A stretch of DNA of 11,421 bases from Planctomycetota bacterium (GTDB lineage Bacteria; Planctomycetota; Phycisphaerae; WQYP01): the NCBI GenBank assembly GCA_021828925.1, contig JAJZCT010000047.1, positions 1 to 11,421 of the forward strand, read 5' to 3'. This document shows positions 7,156-11,421 of the stretch, piece by piece. Under the pieces are notes generated by a model, which saw nothing but the letters and a program-made list of their open reading frames with translations, was not told the DNA's origin and ran no database searches. The translations under genes and the position numbers were made by a program. Numbering within the stretch: the stretch's first letter is position 1; each line of letters opens with the position of its first letter.

Positions 7156-8205
7156 ATGAAAAGCCACTTCGATGAAAGTAGTAAATTTCGCGAAATCATG
7201 AACAAAACTCGGGCCGACTGGGCGAATATTCTGGGCGCTGCAAAAGCGGCCCGGGAGAACAGAGAAAAGCTAAATAGCATGCTGCAAAATGGCGAGCCCC
7301 TGGGCAATGAAGACCTCAGCTTTGTGGTTTTTGGCTCCTTGGCACGGGAGGAATGGACCAGTGGCAGCGATGTCGATTGGACCCTGCTTATTGACGGAGA
7401 GGCAAATCCACAGCATCTCAAAATCGCGCAGGCGATTAATGAAAAGCTGGAAGAGGTTAATTTTCGCGAGCCTGGGCGGACCGGTGTTTTTGGAAATCTG
7501 TCTTTCAGTCACGAGATCATCCATCAGATCGGCGGCCAAAGCGACACCAATCGCAATACCACTCAACGAATCCTTTTGCTTCTGGAGTCGGTGCCGCTGG
7601 GTGACCACGTCCAAGCATTTGACAGGGTTACCTCAGGCGTTCTGTCCCGATATCTTGAGGAAGATCCATCTTCCTCTAAGGTGCCGAGATTCCTGCTCAA
7701 TGACATCATTCGATTTTGGCGAACGGTCGCGGTTGATTTTGCCAGTAAGCAACGCGAACGGGCTGGAAAAGGGTGGGGATTGCGAAACGCGAAGCTTCGG
7801 ATGTCACGAAAATTGATTTTTACCGCCGGCATGTTGCTATGCTTCAATTCGAAGCGATCAGCAGAGGCCGACGGGAGTGAGTCGACCGACGGCCCTATTT
7901 TAAAGTATCTCCAGAACAACTTCCAGACGACACCTCTTGAAGTCGTGGCCGATGCGTGCACCGATCTGGATGATGGAGGGGCGGAAATTGGAAATAAGAT
8001 ATTCTCGCAGTACGACCTATTCCTTAAGGTTATGAATGATCCCGAAAAGAGGGGTAAATTGGAGAGCCTTCGCAGCGACGGCTCCAAAAACTGCCCTGTT
8101 TTTGATGAAGTTCGGGCAATCGGGAACGGCTTTCAGGAAGGCTTGATTGCACTTTTATTCAGCGATCCGTTTGCTGAACTTACCAAAGAATACGGGGTGT
8201 TTTAA
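7156..8205 (+). CDS. Pol-beta-superfamily nucleotidyltransferase, unknown substrate
   Basis: A 349-residue cytoplasmic protein. The catalytic signature runs from FGSLAREEW (59-67) to SGSDVDWTLL (69-78): Gly60-Ser61, then Asp72 and Asp74 as metal-binding carboxylates. Glu120 in SFSHEII is a candidate third carboxylate. The region 128-145 (GQSDTNRNTTQRILLLLE) is followed by a long helical part (150-349) with a basic patch around RFWRT and KQRERAGKGWGLRNAKLR (187-215). This layout recalls GlnD/DUF294-type nucleotidyltransferases with a helical substrate domain more than the minimal antitoxin type. Such enzymes transfer NMP to a protein, RNA or small molecule; which one is unknown. GGAG lies 5 bases before the ATG. 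Its stop overlaps the next ATG by one base, so the two products are probably made in fixed ratio. Confidence 0.8.
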   Translation: MKSHFDESSKFREIMNKTRADWANILGAAKAARENREKLNSMLQNGEPLGNEDLSFVVFGSLAREEWTSGSDVDWTLLIDGEANPQHLKIAQAINEKLEEVNFREPGRTGVFGNLSFSHEIIHQIGGQSDTNRNTTQRILLLLESVPLGDHVQAFDRVTSGVLSRYLEEDPSSSKVPRFLLNDIIRFWRTVAVDFASKQRERAGKGWGLRNAKLRMSRKLIFTAGMLLCFNSKRSAEADGSESTDGPILKYLQNNFQTTPLEVVADACTDLDDGGAEIGNKIFSQYDLFLKVMNDPEKRGKLESLRSDGSKNCPVFDEVRAIGNGFQEGLIALLFSDPFAELTKEYGVF

Positions 8206-8966
8206 TGCGTTCTATCGGGTTTTCAACTGGGGCATTGGCCCTCGGCGATTTCTCCCGGGGGTTAGATTTAATTAGGAAAGCCGGCCTGCGCAGAGTTGAA
8301 CTCTCCGCGCTGCGCTACGAGGAATTGCCCGGGCTTATGCAATTTCTCCGGAGTACCGGCATGGATGACTTTGATTACGTTTCCATACACGCGCCCAGCG
8401 CCTACACCGCTGGATTAGAACCCGCCATCATCGAAGCCTTGATCCCGGCGATTAAAAAAAAGCTCCATGTCGTGGCGCATCCGGATGCGATTTATGATTT
8501 CAGGCAATGGCGCCAATTCGGGAGCCTGCTGTGTGTGGAAAATATGGATAAACGCAAGCCGATCGGTCGGACCGCCCGAGAGCTTTCGGAAATTTTTAAA
8601 GAGTTGCCGGAGGCGTCTTTTTGCCTGGACGTGGCACACTCCCGGCAAGTAGATCCCACCATGGGAGTTGCAGCGGATATGCTGTGGAGTTTTACGAACC
8701 GGCTTGCCCAAGTCCATGTGAGTGATGTGAACTCCCGCAGCAGGCACGAGCGGCTGAATTTGGCAGCTTCCCTGGCGTTTAAAAAGATTGCCGCTTCCAT
8801 TCCGGCGTCGGTTCCGCTGATTCTTGAGTCCCCCCTGTATGCGGAATCAGAATCGCGGATGCACGCTGAGATTGAGGCCGAGGTGGAAAGGGCCCAATGC
8901 GTATTTGAGGATCTCGGTCAATGGAAGGGAAACGCGCGGCACTTGGAAGAATCCCGAAGCCGGTAA
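8205..8966 (+). CDS. TIM-barrel metalloenzyme of the xylose isomerase/endonuclease IV fold
   Basis: A 253-residue protein with the AP-endonuclease-2/xylose-isomerase-like barrel, close in length to endonuclease IV and to sugar-phosphate isomerases (250-290). Successive strands carry VELSA (31-35), SIHAP (His62), VVAHPD (His92), CVENMD (Glu112), CLDVAHS (Asp142, His145), QVHVSDVN (His171, Asp174), SRHERL (His181) and LILESP (Glu208). These fall where endonuclease IV has His69, His109, Glu145, Asp179, His182, His216, His231 and Glu261; only the Asp229 position appears changed (Ser179). Glu112, Asp142, His171 and Glu208 also correspond to the single-metal site of isomerases and epimerases, so the sequence alone does not decide between a nuclease and an isomerase. 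No signal peptide. Start ATG overlaps the upstream TAA (TAATG). The C-terminus past about 235 is charged and probably unstructured. Confidence 0.8.
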   Translation: MRSIGFSTGALALGDFSRGLDLIRKAGLRRVELSALRYEELPGLMQFLRSTGMDDFDYVSIHAPSAYTAGLEPAIIEALIPAIKKKLHVVAHPDAIYDFRQWRQFGSLLCVENMDKRKPIGRTARELSEIFKELPEASFCLDVAHSRQVDPTMGVAADMLWSFTNRLAQVHVSDVNSRSRHERLNLAASLAFKKIAASIPASVPLILESPLYAESESRMHAEIEAEVERAQCVFEDLGQWKGNARHLEESRSR

Positions 8967-9175
8967 AGCGAACGCACTGCTCCCTTTATTCCTACAATCC
9001 GGATAAATAACTAGGAGCCTGTCCAAGAGCCTACTCGCGTAATGCGTGTAGAGGTCTCGAAGCATGGAAGCCTGGCGTTTATCCGCGTAATATACAGTCT
9101 ATTTTTCAGGCCGCTGCTGATTGTATACCGCGTGCCGAGATTCTACTTTGATCAGGCCGCACACATGCTGGTTTT
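8967..9175. other. 209-bp non-coding spacer with short direct repeats
   Basis: No gene or convincing terminator seen. Short direct repeats are present: CGCGTAAT at 9036-9043 and 9084-9091, TCAGGCCGC at 9106-9114 and 9152-9160, and GAGCCT twice within 9015-9032. AGGAGCCTGTCC at 9013-9024 vaguely resembles the ends of some insertion sequences, but no matching inverted end or transposase remnant was found. It separates the accessory pair from convergent purD. Confidence 0.35.
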
Positions 9176-10450
9176 CTAATTAATCCCGCCGATGTCATGC
9201 CGCAGTTGCATGCCCGGAAAATGAATTTTTGCGGCGGCGGCGTAGGCTTTTTTTTGCGCGTCGGCAAGGCCATCCCCCAAGGCGCATACGCCCAAGACGC
9301 GCCCGCCGCTGGTCACCAACCGGCCGTCTTTCATGGCGGTGCCGGCGTGGAATATTTGCACGTCCGGCATGGCGGCGGCTTGCTCAATGCCCGTAATGGG
9401 TACGCCGCGAATAACCTGATCATCGGGTTTCCAACCGTAGCCCTCGCTGGCCAGCACCACGCAGACGGCGGTTTGTGGTTTCCAAGCCAACGTAATGCCA
9501 TCGAGTTTTCCATCAATACAGGCCAGCATGACTTCCACGATATCCGTTTCCAGCCGCATCAGCAGCGGTTGTGCTTCGGGGTCGCCAAATCGGCAATTAA
9601 ATTCCAGCGTTTTGGGGCCACCGGGGGTTAGCATCAGGCCGATGTACAGGATCCCGCAATATTCAATTTCATTGCGTTTGAGCGTATCAAGCAGTGGGAC
9701 AATAATTTCCCGCTGGACCCGCACCAGCAGTTCATCGGTCAGCAGCGGTGCCGGGCTGAAAGCCCCCATGCCGCCGGTGTTGGGGCCGGTATCCTTGTCG
9801 CCGATGCGTTTATGATCTTGGGCGGATTCCATAATGTACGCACTTTGGCCGTCCACAAAAGCCAGAAGGGATATTTCCGGGCCATCGAGGCGTTCTTCAA
9901 TGACCACAGTTTGTCCCGCGGCACCGAAGATTTTTTTCTCCATCATATCGCGGACCGCATCCATGGCCTCCACCGGATCGCGGCAGACAATAACCCCTTT
10001 GCCGCGGGCCAGCCCGGCGGCTTTGACCACCAGCGGCTCTGTGCGGGTTTCCACATACGACAACGCGGATCGCATGTTATTAAAACTGCGGCCCTCGGCT
10101 GTGGGGATCAGGGCTTCGCGCATGATTTTTTTGGAAAAGCTTTTGTCCCCTTCCAATTGTGCGGCTTGGCGGCGCGGGCCGAACGCCCGGATTTTTTTCT
10201 CCGCCAATGCATCGACCAGCCCTAACGTCAGCGGATCTTCCGGGCCTACTACGACCAGATCTACTTGACGTGTAACTGCCAGGGCCACCAACTCGGCGAT
10301 GGCGTCGGCTTTAATGGGAATCAATTCGCCCAAGGCGGCCATTCCGGGGTTGCCTGGCGCGATCAGCAGCGTGTCGCAAAGCGGGCTGGATTTAATTTTC
10401 CACGCCAGAGCGTGTTCACGTCCGCCGGAACCAATGAGTAATATTTTCAT
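9176..10450 (-). CDS. purD: Phosphoribosylamine-glycine ligase (PurD)
   Basis: A 424-residue ATP-grasp ligase joining glycine to 5-phosphoribosylamine with ATP hydrolysis, the second step of de novo purine synthesis. Family landmarks are all present: GSGGREHALAW at 7-17, GPEDPLTLGL at 69-78, the ATP-grasp segment KAAGLARGKGV at 143-153, NTGGMGAFSP at 224-233 and the metal/ATP site EFNCRFGDPE at 283-292. The C-terminal domain ends normally at GGIN. The ATG at 10450 is chosen because the family begins MK-L--GSGGREHAL. An in-frame ATG at 10483 would add 11 unconserved residues and has no better ribosome-binding site; neither start has a strong one (AGGT is 12 bases upstream of 10450). It lies 215 bp downstream of leuD on the same strand and converges on the accessory pair. 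Confidence 0.97.
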   Translation of the reverse strand: MKILLIGSGGREHALAWKIKSSPLCDTLLIAPGNPGMAALGELIPIKADAIAELVALAVTRQVDLVVVGPEDPLTLGLVDALAEKKIRAFGPRRQAAQLEGDKSFSKKIMREALIPTAEGRSFNNMRSALSYVETRTEPLVVKAAGLARGKGVIVCRDPVEAMDAVRDMMEKKIFGAAGQTVVIEERLDGPEISLLAFVDGQSAYIMESAQDHKRIGDKDTGPNTGGMGAFSPAPLLTDELLVRVQREIIVPLLDTLKRNEIEYCGILYIGLMLTPGGPKTLEFNCRFGDPEAQPLLMRLETDIVEVMLACIDGKLDGITLAWKPQTAVCVVLASEGYGWKPDDQVIRGVPITGIEQAAAMPDVQIFHAGTAMKDGRLVTSGGRVLGVCALGDGLADAQKKAYAAAAKIHFPGMQLRHDIGGIN

Positions 10451-10491
10451 GGCAACAACATACCTGACTGGAAAAAAGTTCATAGTGCTAT

Positions 10492-10597
10492 CACGGTGCT
10501 CTCGTACGCGATGCGCCTTCTATGAGCAACGGATGATTAATTCGGTGGTTGATCTCGTGCCGCTAACCAACCACCGTGTTATCACCACGGTGCTCTC
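10492..10597. repeat. 12-bp direct repeat CACGGTGCTCTC
   Basis: CACGGTGCTCTC occurs at 10492-10503 and again at 10586-10597, both shortly after ATCA, 94 bp apart in the leuD-purD spacer. The second copy is one arm of a hairpin. It could be a duplicated operator or a relic of a duplication. Confidence 0.5.
10543..10592 (-). promoter_or_regulatory. Overlapping alternative hairpins upstream of purD
   Basis: CGGTGGTTG (10543-10551) pairs perfectly with CAACCACCG (10568-10576), 9 bp with a 16-base loop. CACCGTG (10572-10578) pairs perfectly with CACGGTG (10586-10592), 7 bp with a 7-base loop. The two share 10572-10576 and cannot form together. On the minus strand the 7-bp hairpin emerges first. 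This is an attenuator-like arrangement in the spacer before purD. No T-run follows either stem, so they are not ordinary terminators. A regulatory role is inferred. Confidence 0.45.
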
Positions 10598-10665
10598 TTG
10601 CGCCTACAAATTGCGAGTGAAGCACACCATGTATAACGCGCACTGGCCACGCGGCCGGCCCGGCA

Positions 10666-11232
10666 TTACATCGATTTAAGCATTCCGGCCTCGCGGGCGT
10701 ACTGGAATACGCCACCGGCATCAATGATGGGTTTAACATCGCCCAGCGGCTTAAGTTTATGAGTCGTGTTCCGGGTGACATTCGTCACCAGAGAGTTATC
10801 AATATCGACAATCAGTTCATCACCGGTTTGGGTGATTTCCACCAGGCGATCAACGGTTTCGCAGGGGACCAGATAGCCTCCGTTGACGCAGTTGCGGAAA
10901 AAGATGCGCGCGTAAAATTCCGCCAGCACGACGCGAGCGCCGGCTTCGGCAATGGCCAGAGGGGCATGCTCCCGGGATGAACCGCAACCGAAGTTTTTGC
11001 CGCCCAAGACGATGGCAAAATCGGTTTTAAATTCATTGGGGCGCACAAAGCGGATCGTACCGTCCGGCAGACCACTTTGACCGGCCGGCACGCCATCCAT
11101 CGCGTACATGCCGAAGTATTTGCGTTCTTCCGGGTCCGAGGGGTTATAGCTTAGAAATTTGGCGGGGATAATTTGATCTGTATCAATATTATCGCCAAGC
11201 ACAAAAACTTTTCCGCGAATGATATTCTGCAT
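10666..11232 (-). CDS. leuD: 3-isopropylmalate dehydratase small subunit (LeuD)
   Basis: A 188-residue swivel-domain subunit that with LeuC isomerises 2- to 3-isopropylmalate in leucine synthesis. Signatures: DNIDTDQIIPAKFL at 14-27, GGKNFGCGSSREHAP at 77-91 and FFRNCVNGGYL at 111-121. The insert SYNPSDPEERKYFGMYAMDG (28-47) and the motif DNIDTDQIIPA resemble the plant and cyanobacterial type more than E. coli LeuD (about 201 residues) or the short archaeal type (about 165). A related homoaconitase or methylmalate dehydratase small subunit cannot be excluded without the partner, and leuC is not in the window. The ribosome-binding site is weak. It starts 23 bases after the upstream 26-codon ORF, suggesting co-transcription with it. 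Confidence 0.93.
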   Translation of the reverse strand: MQNIIRGKVFVLGDNIDTDQIIPAKFLSYNPSDPEERKYFGMYAMDGVPAGQSGLPDGTIRFVRPNEFKTDFAIVLGGKNFGCGSSREHAPLAIAEAGARVVLAEFYARIFFRNCVNGGYLVPCETVDRLVEITQTGDELIVDIDNSLVTNVTRNTTHKLKPLGDVKPIIDAGGVFQYAREAGMLKSM

Positions 11233-11255
11233 AACTCAGTTCCGGTAAGCAGGGA

Positions 11256-11336
11256 TTACTGCTGATGGTGCCGTGCCTTCCATTTGGCATGACGTTTCTT
11301 ACTGCCGATCTTACGACGGCGACGTGGTTTTGGCAT
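11256..11336 (-). CDS. 26-residue, extremely basic small protein
   Basis: ATG at 11336-11334 is preceded by a canonical AAGGAG with a 7-base gap, the strongest ribosome-binding site in the right half of the window. The product starts MPKPRRRRKIGSKKRHAKWK and ends ARHHQQ: 15 of 26 residues are Lys, Arg or His, with no acidic residue. Size and composition resemble the tiny accessory ribosomal proteins (bTHX, bL37, COX24/bS22-like), but I cannot match it to any of them. It probably binds rRNA or other nucleic acid. It lies 23 bases upstream of leuD in the same direction. Confidence 0.6.
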   Translation of the reverse strand: MPKPRRRRKIGSKKRHAKWKARHHQQ

Positions 11337-11367
11337 AATCACACTCCTTGAATGTCCAATATCTCGT

Positions 11368-11384
11368 TTGGCAACTTCAGCCAA
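11368..11384. repeat. Short inverted repeat upstream of the small basic ORF
   Basis: TTGGC (11368-11372) and GCCAA (11380-11384) form a 5-bp dyad with a 7-base centre, 32 bp upstream of the small ORF. On the minus strand TATAGT (11392-11387) lies next to it and might be a -10 box. The dyad could then be an operator, but it is short enough to be chance. Confidence 0.25.
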
Positions 11385-11421
11385 GCACTATAAAGTATGG
11401 GATTATGGCCACCGGTCGCCC

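Noticed and set aside
7156..8205. CBASS-type cyclic nucleotide synthase
   Set aside because: The motif spacing and long helical C-terminal part look more like GlnD/DUF294-type transferases, and neither neighbour is a typical cyclic-nucleotide effector. Not fully excluded.
10451..10483. Longer PurD start at 10483
   Set aside because: Adds 11 residues ahead of the conserved family N-terminus without a better ribosome-binding site.
11377..11421. C-terminal end of another minus-strand gene at the right edge
   Set aside because: A frame is open for 14 codons before a TGA, but that is too short to support a gene.
1..11421. tRNA or rRNA genes
   Set aside because: No cloverleaf-like pattern, T-loop motif or conserved rRNA stretch was found in the spacers on either strand.

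Overview
This is a bacterial chromosomal window. The tight gene packing, the mix of AT-rich intergenic spacers with moderately GC-rich genes, the Ro/RtcR RNA-repair module, the plant/cyanobacteria-like LeuD and the large secreted glycosidase fit Planctomycetota (perhaps Phycisphaerae). That assignment is an impression from gene content, not a placement.

Left edge (1-1907): the first 30 codons of a TROVE/Ro60-type RNA-binding protein (Rsr) run off the left end on the minus strand. It is divergent from rtcR, the sigma54-dependent activator of RNA-repair genes, which carries a CARF sensor domain. The 206-bp spacer holds a 15-of-16 match to the sigma54 -24/-12 consensus facing rsr, a strong hairpin just downstream of the predicted transcript start, and TACAA repeats upstream that could be RtcR sites. 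rtcR itself has a perfect TATAAT box 7 bp before its ATG and no ribosome-binding site, so it may be a leaderless message.

Minus-strand cluster (1920-6817): four tightly spaced genes in transcription order: a secreted GH36/raffinose-synthase-like TIM-barrel glycosidase, msrB (methionine sulfoxide reductase B), a membrane-anchored AsmA-like protein and an ArsB/SLC13-type permease. The first gene has a candidate promoter. The cluster ends against rtcR in a shared convergent hairpin.

Accessory pair (about 6818-9175): two plus-strand genes overlap by one base (TAATG): a Pol-beta-type nucleotidyltransferase and a xylose-isomerase/endonuclease-IV-like TIM-barrel protein. Non-coding stretches of 338 and 209 bp flank them. 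The TIM barrel keeps eight of the nine residues expected of the endonuclease IV trinuclear metal site by visual alignment. Housekeeping or metabolic genes lie on both sides. This cassette is the best candidate here for an undescribed two-component system, possibly in nucleic-acid processing, conflict or nucleotide/sugar modification. Its function is unknown.

Right part (9176-11421): purD (purine synthesis) lies downstream of leuD (leucine synthesis) on the minus strand, separated by a 215-bp spacer with overlapping, mutually exclusive hairpins. Upstream of leuD is a previously uncalled 26-residue, extremely basic ORF with a canonical AAGGAG ribosome-binding site. It resembles the small accessory ribosomal proteins in composition.
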